In this document: positions 33,111-42,057 of the stretch, one piece after another
Layout: every line of letters begins with the position of its first letter
Numbering within the stretch: position 1 is the stretch's first letter
Origin: CAYVBE01 sp964572825
GTDB taxonomy: Bacteria > Planctomycetota > Brocadiia > SM23-32
Length of the DNA stretch: 64,000 nt
NCBI GenBank assembly: GCA_964572825.1
Contig: CAZNGS010000010.1
Span: 1-64,000, forward strand
Direction of reading: 5' to 3'
The notes under the pieces: model-generated
What the model was told of the DNA's origin: nothing
What the model saw: only the letters and a program-made list of their open reading frames with translations
Database searches by the model: none
Made by a program: the position numbers and the translations under genes

Positions 33111-34460
33111 ATGAAGCGATGTGTGTTTCACCTGCTGTGGTTGACATTTCTGTTCCCCGCGATCCGAGCGCGCGGAAAGGTGGACCTGGTCACCCTGCCC
33201 GAGAGGGAGAAGGTCCAGATCACCATCTATAACAGCGCGGACCTGACGCTGGTGAGGGACATGCGCCCCCTGACCCTCCGGCGGGGGGAGAACAGGCTCC
33301 AGTTCTCCTGGGCCAACACCCTGATCGATCCCACCTCCCTTCACATGGAGCCCAAGGAGCACGCGGACCGGATCGACATCTTCGACATCACCTACCCCCC
33401 GAGGGTGAAGGAGCTGGGCCTGTGGCATGTCCGCTCTCAGGTCAGCGGGGAGGTGCCGGTGGAGATCACCTATTTCACCAGCGGCCTCTCCTGGCAGGCC
33501 TTCTACCTGGGCACCCTGACGCCGGACGAGCGGGAGATGGAGCTGAGGGGCTACGTGCGGGTGACCAACCGCTCGGGGGAGGACTACGAGAACGCGCAGA
33601 CGCGGCTGATCGTCGGCAAGATCAGCCTGCTGGACCGGATCGCAGAGCTCGCCCGGCGGGACCATCCCTACGGGCGACCGGGGATCGAGCGGCCGGCAGA
33701 GGAAAGAGAACTCGCGCGCCAAAGAGGAGAAGTGAAGGACCTGATGGCGCGAGGGGAGGGAGGGGCGGGAGCCGCGGCGCGTCCGAAGGAGATCACCAAG
33801 GAGGGGCTCTCGGAATACTTCCTCTACACCATCGAAGGCACCGAGACCATCCCCGACGGCTGGTCCAAGCGTCTGCCCTCGTTCAAGGCGGACCGGGTGG
33901 CCGTAAAGAGCCTCTACAAGTTCGACGAGCAGCGTTGGGGTCGCCGGACCGTGCGGTTCCTGAAATTCGCCAATGACGAGGAGCACAACCTGGGCCAGAC
34001 GCCCCTGCCCGGCGGCCTGATCAAGGTCTTCCGGACGGTGGATCGCCAGGAGAGGCTCTCCTACGTGGGCGCCGACAGCAGCAAGTACATCCCCGTCGAT
34101 CAGAAGGTCGAGCTGGAGCTGGGCCCCGCCATGAAGGTCCAGGTCGAGCCGAAGGTGGTGGACTACCGCAAGCAGAACATCGTCTACGATGCCCAGGGGG
34201 ACGTGAGCGGGCTGGACGAGGTGAAGAAGTACCTGATCGAGCTGAAGAACCACCGCGACCTGCCGGTCACGCTGGAAATAACGCGCAACTTCGACACCCA
34301 CCACTGGGACCTGCGCAACATGCAGGTGCCGGAGGCTGCGGACTACGAGCGCGTGGACCAGGATACGGTGCGCTACACCGTGCCGATGCGGCCGCATACG
34401 GAGGCCGAGCTGCGCTACGAGTTGACCCTCTACCGCGGCGAGCGCCAGTACAGACGCTGA
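33111..34460 (+). CDS. Secreted DUF4139-type protein A
   Basis: A 449-residue protein with a signal peptide (residues 1-20, CVFHLLWLTFLFPAI, then RARGK). It is mostly beta-rich. The DUF4139-like C-terminal half carries VRVTNRSGEDYENAQTRLIVG, an Arg/Gly/Glu-rich insert near 195-225, and YLIELKNHRDLPVTLEITRN. The start has GGGAGG about 12 bases upstream. A shorter paralogue follows after 22 bases, so the pair is a likely tandem duplication in one operon. The role is unknown; export to the periplasm or surface is inferred. Confidence 0.65.
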   Translation: MKRCVFHLLWLTFLFPAIRARGKVDLVTLPEREKVQITIYNSADLTLVRDMRPLTLRRGENRLQFSWANTLIDPTSLHMEPKEHADRIDIFDITYPPRVKELGLWHVRSQVSGEVPVEITYFTSGLSWQAFYLGTLTPDEREMELRGYVRVTNRSGEDYENAQTRLIVGKISLLDRIAELARRDHPYGRPGIERPAEERELARQRGEVKDLMARGEGGAGAAARPKEITKEGLSEYFLYTIEGTETIPDGWSKRLPSFKADRVAVKSLYKFDEQRWGRRTVRFLKFANDEEHNLGQTPLPGGLIKVFRTVDRQERLSYVGADSSKYIPVDQKVELELGPAMKVQVEPKVVDYRKQNIVYDAQGDVSGLDEVKKYLIELKNHRDLPVTLEITRNFDTHHWDLRNMQVPEAADYERVDQDTVRYTVPMRPHTEAELRYELTLYRGERQYRR

Positions 34461-34482
34461 ATTCAGGAACCGGAGGGAGACC

Positions 34483-35655
34483 ATGAGAAGCACAAGAATG
34501 AACGGCATGCTGGTGGCCGCATTGATGCTGGGGCTGATCTGCGGCGCCGCCCGGGCCCGGGTGAAGCTGGTGGCGCTTCCCGATCGGGACGCCGTCACCG
34601 TGCGGTTGGACAACCCGGCTGCAACGCTTGTGGAGGAGGAACGCGTGCTGACTCTCCAGGAGGGGATCAATCGGATCGATTTCTCCTGGCAGGGGGTCCA
34701 GATCGACGAGAACAGCATCCGGATCAAGCTGCTGTCCCATCCGGACCGGGTGACGTTGCTCTCGGTCAGCTACCCCCCGAACGAACCGGCCCTGGTGTGG
34801 CGCATCCACAGCGAAGACGCCTGGGAGGAGAAGGTCAGGATCAGCTACCTGCTGGCGGGCATCGATCGGCTGGTGACGTACAGGGCCCTGGCCGACAAGG
34901 AGGAGACGAAGCTGGACCTGAAGTCCTACCTGGTGCTGCGCAACTTTTCGGGGGAAGACTTCGATTCGGCCCGTTGCCTGCTCGACTATGGCGAAGCCTT
35001 CACCACGGGCATCCGGCACGAGGAGACCAAGCGGATGCTCTTCCTGGACCGGAAGGCCGTGCCCATCCAGAAGGAGTTCACCTGGGACGCGGCCGTCAAG
35101 CCCCACGATCCGGAGATGGTGCCCGGAAACGTGGGCATCCCCGTCGAGTACGTCCTCCGTAACGACCGGGAGTCCTCGCTGGGCGAGCACGCCCTGTGGG
35201 GCGGCAAGGCCCGCGTCTACCAGCACGACGGGCACGGCTCCACGATCTTCCTCGGCGAGGACGTCGGGGAGTACGCCCCCGTGGGCGAGAAGATGAAGTT
35301 CTACATCGGGGACAGCCGGGACATCGTGGTCACCCAGCGCCGGCTGGACACCCGGCGGGAGAACATCCGCCGGGACATGGGCAATCAGATTGAGGTCTAC
35401 GACGAGCTGATCACCGACGCCGTGAAGGTGGAGAACTTCAAGGATGAAGAGGCAACCATTACCGTAATCGAACACCTCCCCGGCCAATGGGAAGCCGTGG
35501 AGTTCACTCATCCCTACGAGCGGGTGGATCACGGCCGGCTGGAGTTCCGGCTCACCGTGCCGGCGCGCGGGAAGGTGGATATGCGGATGCGGTACCGGCT
35601 GCTGAACGTCTTCGCGCAGAATCCCTGGACACGCTACAACGGCGTGAATGAGTGA
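34483..35655 (+). CDS. Secreted DUF4139-type protein B (paralogue)
   Basis: A 390-residue relative of the preceding protein. The ATG follows GGAGGGAG at 5 bases. Residues 1-26 are a signal peptide (LVAALMLGLICGAARA). It shares the opening VKLVALPDRDAVTVRLDNPA (compare VDLVTLPEREKVQITIYNSA), the LQEGINRIDFSWQG segment and the C-terminal beta domain. It lacks the charged insert of its partner. Its 3' end converges with the activase gene. Confidence 0.65.
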   Translation: MRSTRMNGMLVAALMLGLICGAARARVKLVALPDRDAVTVRLDNPAATLVEEERVLTLQEGINRIDFSWQGVQIDENSIRIKLLSHPDRVTLLSVSYPPNEPALVWRIHSEDAWEEKVRISYLLAGIDRLVTYRALADKEETKLDLKSYLVLRNFSGEDFDSARCLLDYGEAFTTGIRHEETKRMLFLDRKAVPIQKEFTWDAAVKPHDPEMVPGNVGIPVEYVLRNDRESSLGEHALWGGKARVYQHDGHGSTIFLGEDVGEYAPVGEKMKFYIGDSRDIVVTQRRLDTRRENIRRDMGNQIEVYDELITDAVKVENFKDEEATITVIEHLPGQWEAVEFTHPYERVDHGRLEFRLTVPARGKVDMRMRYRLLNVFAQNPWTRYNGVNE

Positions 35656-35669
35656 GGTTCGGTCCGGGC

Positions 35670-36605
35670 CTACTGTTCGATGACCTCCAGGCCGGCCCCG
35701 CGCAGAATACCCTCGCACTTATCCGCAAGTGCCCGGGGATCATCCTCGAACTCGGGCGGATTCTCCCCCAGCGCCCTGTACTTCGAGGAGCCGAGTTTGT
35801 GGTAGGGCAGCACGCGGACGGGCGGACGGGGTTCGAGCGAGCAGACGAAATCCGCGATCCGCCGCATCTCCTGCTCGTCCTGCACGCCCGGGATGGCGGG
35901 CAGACTGATCCAGATGCGTCCCCTCATCTCCCGACTCCACAGCCGGATGGTTGCCAGGATCGACTCGTTGTCCACGCCGGTCCACCTGCGGTGCGCCTCG
36001 GGGGTGACCAGCTTCAGATCGGCCAGCACCAGGTCGAAGTGTTCGGGCACGTGGCGCACAACTTCCGGTGCCGCCAGGCAGGCCGTGTCGAGTGCGACGT
36101 GCACTCCCTCCTCGCGCAGTCGATCGGCGAGGGCGCGGGTGAACTCCCACTGGGCGAGCGGCTCGCCGCCGCTGAAGGTGACACCGCCATCCTGCCGGTA
36201 GAACGGCTTGTCCCGGAGCGCCTCCCCGAGCACCTCTTCCACGGAGGCCACGCGGCCGGCCATTCGTCGCGCTTCCGTCGGGCACACCTCCACACACGCC
36301 CCGCAGAGCCGGCACTTCACCGGTCGCCAGCGGGCGGGAGGGTCGGGCGGCTCATCCGGGTTCTCTGCTTCCTCCGGCCACAGGGGGCAGGCGTGGAGGC
36401 ACGCGCCGCACCCGATGCACTTGTCCGGGTAGAGGAGCAACTCCCTGGCATGGGAAATGGACTCCGGATTCTGGCACCAGGCGCAGTGCAGCGGGCAGCC
36501 CTTGAAGAAAACCGTGGTGCGTATGCCGGGGCCGTCGTGCAGGGAGAACCGCTGCACGTCGAAGACCATGCCTTCCCACTGCGTACCGACTTCTGTGTCT
36601 GGCAT
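35670..36605 (-). CDS. Glycyl-radical enzyme activase (radical SAM)
   Basis: A 311-residue activase of the PflA family that creates the glycyl radical on a partner enzyme. The radical-SAM motif FKGCPLHCAWCQNP is at about residues 34-47. Two ferredoxin-type cluster motifs follow, CIGCGACLHACP and CRLCGACVEVCP, the inserted clusters typical of activases for dehydratase-type enzymes and absent from PflA itself. GGVTFSGGEP is the SAM-binding GGE motif. The probable target is the glycyl radical enzyme at 46406, about 10 kb away on the other strand. Its own promoter is at 36675-36703. Confidence 0.9.
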   Translation of the reverse strand: MPDTEVGTQWEGMVFDVQRFSLHDGPGIRTTVFFKGCPLHCAWCQNPESISHARELLLYPDKCIGCGACLHACPLWPEEAENPDEPPDPPARWRPVKCRLCGACVEVCPTEARRMAGRVASVEEVLGEALRDKPFYRQDGGVTFSGGEPLAQWEFTRALADRLREEGVHVALDTACLAAPEVVRHVPEHFDLVLADLKLVTPEAHRRWTGVDNESILATIRLWSREMRGRIWISLPAIPGVQDEQEMRRIADFVCSLEPRPPVRVLPYHKLGSSKYRALGENPPEFEDDPRALADKCEGILRGAGLEVIEQ

Positions 36606-36674
36606 GTTGCCGTGTTACCTGGATTGTTGAAGGTCGTCATGTCGGAGCGCTCGGTCCCTGCAGTGAACCTTTGG

Positions 36675-36703
36675 ATGCTACGGTCTGCCGGGGCCAAAGT
36701 CAA
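36675..36703 (-). promoter_or_regulatory. Promoter of the activase gene
   Basis: Reading leftward, TTGACT, 17 bases, TAGCAT, about 70 bases before the ATG at 36605. A similar TAGCAT with a 17-base spacer occurs at 44725-44753 upstream of the isomerase-glycyl-radical-enzyme operon. Confidence 0.5.
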
Positions 36704-36868
36704 CGTCCGGGCGCGGTCTGTGGTAGCGCGGCGCACCCTCGCAGGGCATTCACGTGCAATATCCGCGCAGTCTGGTTATACTGCCCTCCCGTTGGTCCCC
36801 GGAGGTCCTTCCCCGGCGAGGCCGCGGAACTGGGCGCAACCGGCTATGCACATCAGCGGACTTTCGGA

Positions 36869-38809
36869 ATGACTCTGCGTGCATTCATCCTGGGCCTTTT
36901 GGGCGTGGTGCTGATCGCAGCGCTGGCCCCTTACAACGACTGGGCTCAGGGCAACACGTACCTGACCGGCTGCCACTTTCCACCCGGCCCGTTCTTCCTG
37001 CTTCTGCTCATCACCGTGGGGTTGAACGCACTGATCAAGCTGGTGCGCAAGGCCTGGGCGCTCCGCCGGTCGGAGCTGATGCTCATCTGGTGCATGCTGC
37101 TGGTCAGTTCGACGGTGCCTTCCAGCGGGCTGATGCGCTTCCTTTTCTCCCTGCCGGCCTCCCCCGCATATTACGCCAGGTCCGCCGAACTGCCGTACCA
37201 GCGGGATGTGCTGGAAGCCATACCGGACGAATTGGTTCCCACAAAAGACCCCGATTCGGTGTTGATCAACGAGTTCTTCGAGGGGCAGCGGCGGGGGGAA
37301 AAGCGCCGCGTCTACCTGACCCGCTGGCTCCCCTCCCTATCCCGGTGGCTGGCCTTTGTCCTGTTGTTCTACGTGGCGATCTTCTGTCTGGGGGGAGTGT
37401 TGCGCCGACAATGGGTGGAGGTGGAACGCCTCATTTTCCCGGTGGCACGCGTGCCGCTGGAGCTGACGGAGGGCAGCGGCACGGGGGGGCTCATGCCGGG
37501 GCTGTTTGCCAGCAAACCGTTCGTGGTGGGCGTGGTGGTCATTCTGGGTTTTGCGTTCATCCGGCTGTTGCCAGCGATTTTCGGGGCAGACCCCTGGCTG
37601 CCCACCTGGCCCCTGGCGCCCGTGCTGGCGGACACTCCGCTGGCCAACGCGAGCATCTCTGCTGCGACCATCTACCCCCTGGTGATTGGGATTGCCTTCC
37701 TGGTGCCGGCGGACGTCAGCCTGAGCGTGTGGCTGTTCTACCTGCTGACGCGACTGGAGCTTCAGTTCAGTTTCTGGATCGGCAGGCCCATCGAGGGCGG
37801 CACGTACGGCGCGTTCATGCAATGGCAGCAAACGGGGGCATTTCTCGTGTTCGCGGGGATGATCTTCTGGGCCGCCCGGAGGCATCTGGTCCGCCTGATC
37901 AAGAAGGCCCTCCTGCTGCAGGAAGGCACCGAGGACTCCGACGAGCCCATCAGCTACCGCGTCAGCTTCTGGGGCCTGGTGCTGTCCTTCGCCGGCCTGG
38001 TGGCGTGGTTCTGCATCTACGGGATGAGGGTCTATACGGCGGTGGCGTTGCTGCTTCTGGTGCTCTGTGTCGCGCTGATACATGCCCGGCTGGTATCCCA
38101 GGGGGGTATCTTCTTCACCCAGCAGACGTGGTCGCCCTACAGGTTCCTGCACGGGATCACCGGGGGACACGCCTTCGGCCCCTCGGGTGTTGTGGTGGCC
38201 GGTCTGCAGAACTCCATCCTGATCCAGGACTCCCGCGAGATACTCAGCGGCCACGCCATGAACGCGTTGCGCATCTCGTCCGTGTTCGAGAAGCACAGGC
38301 GCTGGTTCCTGCCCGTGATGATGACCGCCATCCTGGCTGCCATCGTGGTGAGTGGCTATTCTACGCTGCGCACCTACTACCGGGTGGGAGGCGTCAACTT
38401 CTCCAACACCTATGGCACGGTCGGCCTGCCCCAGGGCACGCTGCGCCAGGCCGGTAGAATGATCAATGACCCCTCGGGTTCAGCGGAGCCCTACTGGGGG
38501 GCGCTGTCCATCGGAAGCATCGTGATGTTTTTCGTCACGTTCATGCGCGCCCGCTTCTACTGGTGGCCCGTTCACTCCCTGGGATTCCTGATCAGCAGCA
38601 CCTGGCCGGCCAGTGGATTGTACTTCTCGTTTGTGCTGGCGTGGTTTATCAAGATGTTCGTGATGAAGTTCGGAGGGGGAAAGATGCTGCGAAAGACACG
38701 GTATTTCTTCCTGGGCGTCATCATCGGGGAGGCGATTGCCATCGGCATCACGGCCGGGTTGGGCCTGGTGTCTGACTTCAGGGTGGGATTCCTGTTTCTG
38801 CCCACATGA
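36869..38809 (+). CDS. Large polytopic membrane protein (DUF6785/6784 type), copy 1
   Basis: A 646-residue protein with about 14 hydrophobic segments; the ATG at 36869 starts at the first helix (LRAFILGLLGVVLIAAL). Shared family landmarks are SELMLIWCMLLVSSTVPSSG, RQWVEVERLIFPVARVPLEL, LVPADVSLSVWLFYLLTRLE, and near the end FMRARFYWWPVHSLGFLIS. No enzyme motif is visible. The many helices and paired copies beside a sugar locus suggest a transporter, but this is inference. A second copy of exactly the same length lies at 40070. Confidence 0.7.
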   Translation: MTLRAFILGLLGVVLIAALAPYNDWAQGNTYLTGCHFPPGPFFLLLLITVGLNALIKLVRKAWALRRSELMLIWCMLLVSSTVPSSGLMRFLFSLPASPAYYARSAELPYQRDVLEAIPDELVPTKDPDSVLINEFFEGQRRGEKRRVYLTRWLPSLSRWLAFVLLFYVAIFCLGGVLRRQWVEVERLIFPVARVPLELTEGSGTGGLMPGLFASKPFVVGVVVILGFAFIRLLPAIFGADPWLPTWPLAPVLADTPLANASISAATIYPLVIGIAFLVPADVSLSVWLFYLLTRLELQFSFWIGRPIEGGTYGAFMQWQQTGAFLVFAGMIFWAARRHLVRLIKKALLLQEGTEDSDEPISYRVSFWGLVLSFAGLVAWFCIYGMRVYTAVALLLLVLCVALIHARLVSQGGIFFTQQTWSPYRFLHGITGGHAFGPSGVVVAGLQNSILIQDSREILSGHAMNALRISSVFEKHRRWFLPVMMTAILAAIVVSGYSTLRTYYRVGGVNFSNTYGTVGLPQGTLRQAGRMINDPSGSAEPYWGALSIGSIVMFFVTFMRARFYWWPVHSLGFLISSTWPASGLYFSFVLAWFIKMFVMKFGGGKMLRKTRYFFLGVIIGEAIAIGITAGLGLVSDFRVGFLFLPT

Positions 38810-38868
38810 TCAGATATCCGTTTTGGGGAACCCCGACCGCGCGGATGCACTCGCCCCGTACGAAGCGA

Positions 38869-38889
38869 CGCCCGCCGGGGAGGCGGGCG
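38869..38889. repeat. GC-rich hairpin between convergent genes
   Basis: CGCCCGCC, 5 bases, GGCGGGCG forms a perfect 8-bp stem. It lies between the stops of membrane protein copy 1 and the PEP-CTERM gene. No T-run follows on either strand, so it is not a standard intrinsic terminator. Confidence 0.4.
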
Positions 38890-38922
38890 CCGTCCAGGGA
38901 GGGAGGAGGGGGGTGAGATGGG

Positions 38923-39592
38923 CTATCCTTTCTTTTGCCTGTTGCGTCGGGCCTTCCTGGCCGCCAGCCCCAGCAAGGCCGTGCCGATCAGCACGAACGT
39001 GGTCGGCTCCGGAATAGGGCACAGCGGGGACTTCACCTGGTCTTCCGCTCCGGACTGGTCAGAATCGTCGGTGGGCCACGCCATTCCGCCCGCGTCATCC
39101 CTGTAAGAGATGAAGGTGGACGCAGAGTGCCGCGCTCCGCCGGAGTCCGAATCCGACCGGCCCTGGAATCCCCACCACGCGGGCACCATCGCGTATGCAG
39201 CGGGGGGGCGATCCGTGACTGCCGGTCCGGCCGACCGTGGCGCTGCCCGGCGCGATGGCGCTCCTTCCGTAGGACCGGTTGGTAAAGTGATCCGGCCCAT
39301 AGACAGGGTCGGGGAGGGCGTGCGATGAGTCTGCCGGGAGTGGGAACCCGTCAAGAACGGGCGCATCGTAGGGCTGCCACCCCGTGAATTGGGGCTGCAC
39401 GCTGTGGGCGACATCCGGATTCAAGGCCTGTGCACCTCGATCGAGCGTTTTTCGCGCTGGAAGCCGGTCGTCGGAATGGGCCGGATTCAATGCCCGCCCG
39501 CCCTTGCCAGCGCAGCCCGCCACGAGCATGGGAAGAGCGACCAGGCATGTGATGACGGCCCGCCGACGGGGCGCTGATCTGCCGGGTTTCAT
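38923..39592 (-). pseudogene. PEP-CTERM-tailed lipoprotein-like gene, frameshifted at a C7 run
   Basis: The N-terminal frame begins at the ATG at 39592 with RRRAVITCLVALPMLVAGC, a lipoprotein signal (lipobox VAGC), and continues to about 39200. The C-terminal frame, offset by one base, ends in the exosortase signal IPEPTTFVLIGTALLGLAAR followed by a basic tail. The frames meet at a run of seven C (minus strand, 39202-39208). Deleting one C joins ...HGSPPAAYAMVPAWWGF smoothly. The corrected protein would have about 223 residues. It is either a real or phase-variable frameshift or a sequencing error in a homopolymer. It implies that the genome encodes an exosortase. Function unknown. Confidence 0.65.
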
Positions 39593-40069
39593 GCTTGCTG
39601 GCTTCGCATCTCCAGAATCTATCCTCGTTCCAAGGGCCACAGGCGCCCAGCAGTGTCACGGTCCTTCACGTGGCCAGCGCGCCCGATGGTCACTGCAGGA
39701 TGTTTGAGCAAGCCGGATGCCAAAGGCGCCCCTGATGAGTCAGAGCCCCTTCCAGGGCCATTGGGCCGGGCGAGGCCCAAAGGGGATGGACAACGGCTAC
39801 GGGGGACGGCCAGGCGTAAGTGTGGAGATTAGTGGACGGCATGTTGATTTTCCGGACAGGTATGTTCATGTAAATGGACAGATTTCATAATATCGACACA
39901 CCGGCCCCCGGCGGGATGCCTATCGGTCGGGATGTCGCAGGAAAGGGGCAAGCGGTTTGACAATCGCGCGGCCCGGCACTACGATGCCCCGAAGCCTGTC
40001 GGCGGTCCGTCATCTCTCGGTGACCGGTGCGGAAGCAGACGGGCGGTGATCTCCAGCTCAGAGGGGCGG
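39593..40069. other. Intergenic region upstream of membrane protein copy 2
   Basis: No gene is seen. The A/T-rich part near 39840-39900 may hold upstream control sites. A clear promoter lies at 39957-39985. The rest is GC-rich without repeats that I can recognise. Confidence 0.5.
39957..39985 (+). promoter_or_regulatory. Promoter of membrane protein copy 2
   Basis: Perfect TTGACA, 17 bases, TACGAT, about 85 bases before the ATG at 40070. It may drive the downstream lactonase and phosphatase genes too. Confidence 0.6.
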
Positions 40070-42010
40070 ATGACCTGGCGGGCTTTCATCATCGGGCTGC
40101 TGGCGGTAATCGGTGTTGCGCTGGTGGACCCTTACGCCTCCTTCAACAAGGACTACGGGTGGAACACGCAGGGGCATCTGCCCATCGCGGCGGTGTTTTT
40201 GCTGGTGGTGATAACGCTGGCCCTGAACCTCCTGATCCGCCTGATCCGCCGCGGCTGGACCCTCAAACGCGCCGAGCTGATGCTCATCTGGTGCATGCTC
40301 CTGGTGGGGTGCGTTTTCCCCTCCAACCTGATGCGTTTCTGGCCGCCGGTGCTGGTGGCGCCCGCCTATCTTGCCCCGCGGCCGGACATCGCCTGGACGC
40401 AGACGGCGATGGATTACGCGCCCGACGACCTGCTGCTGACGAAGGACCCCCATTCCCCGGCGGTAAAGCACTTTTACGAGGGATGGCCGCGGGGTGAGGG
40501 GCGGATTCCCTGGAAGCAGTGGTTCCGGCCGATGAGCCGCTGGGCCGTCCTGATGGTGTTTTTTTTCGGCGCCACCTTCCTGATGTGCGCCATGCTGCGC
40601 GGGCAATGGGTGGACCGGGAGCGGCTCCAGTTTCCGCTGGCCAGGGTGCCGCTTGACTTCACCGAAGGCAGCGGCGAAGAGGGCTGGCTGCCGGCGCTGT
40701 TCTCGAACCGGGCCTTTCTGCTGGGGCTGGCCGTCGCGGGAGGTTTTCGCTTCCTGCGTTCCCTGCCTCTTCTTTTCGGCGCGGAGTCTCCGTGGCAGAT
40801 GGTCATACCGCTGCAGGACGTCTTCCAGGACACGCCGCTGGAGCAACTCCAGTTCGTGAACCTCTCGCCCAACTGGATAGCGATGGGCCTGGCTTACCTC
40901 GTGCCGGCCGACGTTTCGCTCAGCGTGTGGGTCTTCTACCTGCTGGGCCGTTTCGAGCTGCTCGTTGCGGCCTGGATGGGATCGCCGCTCCAGTATGGCG
41001 GGTCGGGGAGCGAACTGATGCGCTGGCATCGGTTCGGCGCCTACGTGGCGTTCACGGTCGGCGCGGTCTACATGGCACGGCGACATCTGGCCGATATCGT
41101 TAGAAAGGCGTGTGGTTTCGGCGGGGACGTGGACGACGCTGCCGAGCCGGTGGGCTATCCGGTGGCCTTCTGGGGGTTTGTGGCATGCCTCGTAGGCGCA
41201 CTGATCTGGTTCGTCCATTACGGGATGCGCCTTTGGGCGGCCATGCCGTTCCTGATGCTGCTGATGATCACACAGCTCGTCCACGCCCGCGTGGTCGCGC
41301 AGAGCGGCATCTACCGCACGGGGCCCCTGGTCGCGGGGCCAACCTTGCTGCACGCCCTGGGGCTGGGGAGGCTGTTCGGCTCCAGGGGCGCGGTGCTCGC
41401 CAATATGCAGTACACGGTCATGATCGGTGGCAACAACTCCATGCTGGGCCCGGCGGCGATTCATGCCTTCCGGATAGGCGACGTTTTCGAACGCGGGCGC
41501 CGGTGGCTGCTGCCGGCCCTGGCCGTGGCGGTGGTGGCTTCCATTACGGCCGCTTCCTGGACGTGCATTCGGCAGGCTTACGTGTGCAAAGCGCTGACCT
41601 ATTCCAACGCGTGGTCGGTCGTCAGCAATCCCAGCAACGCCTTCCAGGCCGGGCACATGCTCATCCAGTACCCCGACCAGACGGCGCAGCTACGCGCGTT
41701 CCCGCTGGGTCTGGGGGCGGCGATCACGGGGGTGGTGATGTTCCTGCGGGCCCGGTTTTACTGGTGGCCGGTTCATCCCATCGGTCTGCTGGCCTTTGCC
41801 GGTTACGGCGTGGACCGCATGTGGTTCGCGTTTATGCTCGGCTGGCTGGTCAAGGTGGGGTTGCTCAAGTTCGGCAGCGGTCGGCTGCTGCGGCGAGGGC
41901 GGTTTTTCTTCGTGGGCTTTATCATCGGGGAGTTCTTCCTTCTCGGGGCCTGGAGCCTGGTGAGTTTCCTGACCGGCGGGGGGCTTCCGGGTCTCGGCGT
42001 CTGGGTGTGA
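40070..42010 (+). CDS. Large polytopic membrane protein (DUF6785/6784 type), copy 2
   Basis: A 646-residue paralogue of the protein at 36869, clearly homologous throughout. It shares AELMLIWCMLLVGCVFPS, RGQWVDRERLQFPLARVPLD, LVPADVSLSVWVFYLLGRFE and FLRARFYWWPVHPIGLLAF. The ATG at 40070 has GAGGGG 3-4 bases upstream. It has about 14 membrane segments and no signal peptide. The differences are spread evenly, as in an old duplication. The lactonase gene follows after 47 bases, so it may belong to the catabolic locus. A transport role is inferred only. Confidence 0.7.
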   Translation: MTWRAFIIGLLAVIGVALVDPYASFNKDYGWNTQGHLPIAAVFLLVVITLALNLLIRLIRRGWTLKRAELMLIWCMLLVGCVFPSNLMRFWPPVLVAPAYLAPRPDIAWTQTAMDYAPDDLLLTKDPHSPAVKHFYEGWPRGEGRIPWKQWFRPMSRWAVLMVFFFGATFLMCAMLRGQWVDRERLQFPLARVPLDFTEGSGEEGWLPALFSNRAFLLGLAVAGGFRFLRSLPLLFGAESPWQMVIPLQDVFQDTPLEQLQFVNLSPNWIAMGLAYLVPADVSLSVWVFYLLGRFELLVAAWMGSPLQYGGSGSELMRWHRFGAYVAFTVGAVYMARRHLADIVRKACGFGGDVDDAAEPVGYPVAFWGFVACLVGALIWFVHYGMRLWAAMPFLMLLMITQLVHARVVAQSGIYRTGPLVAGPTLLHALGLGRLFGSRGAVLANMQYTVMIGGNNSMLGPAAIHAFRIGDVFERGRRWLLPALAVAVVASITAASWTCIRQAYVCKALTYSNAWSVVSNPSNAFQAGHMLIQYPDQTAQLRAFPLGLGAAITGVVMFLRARFYWWPVHPIGLLAFAGYGVDRMWFAFMLGWLVKVGLLKFGSGRLLRRGRFFFVGFIIGEFFLLGAWSLVSFLTGGGLPGLGVWV

Positions 42011-42057
42011 CCCGTGTCCCGGAACCGGGTTCAATCAGCGTAAGCAGAGGGAAGCTT

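Noticed and set aside
32157..34727. 856-residue minus-strand frame
   Set aside because: It spans two unrelated plus-strand genes with signal peptides and ribosome sites and shows no domain of its own.
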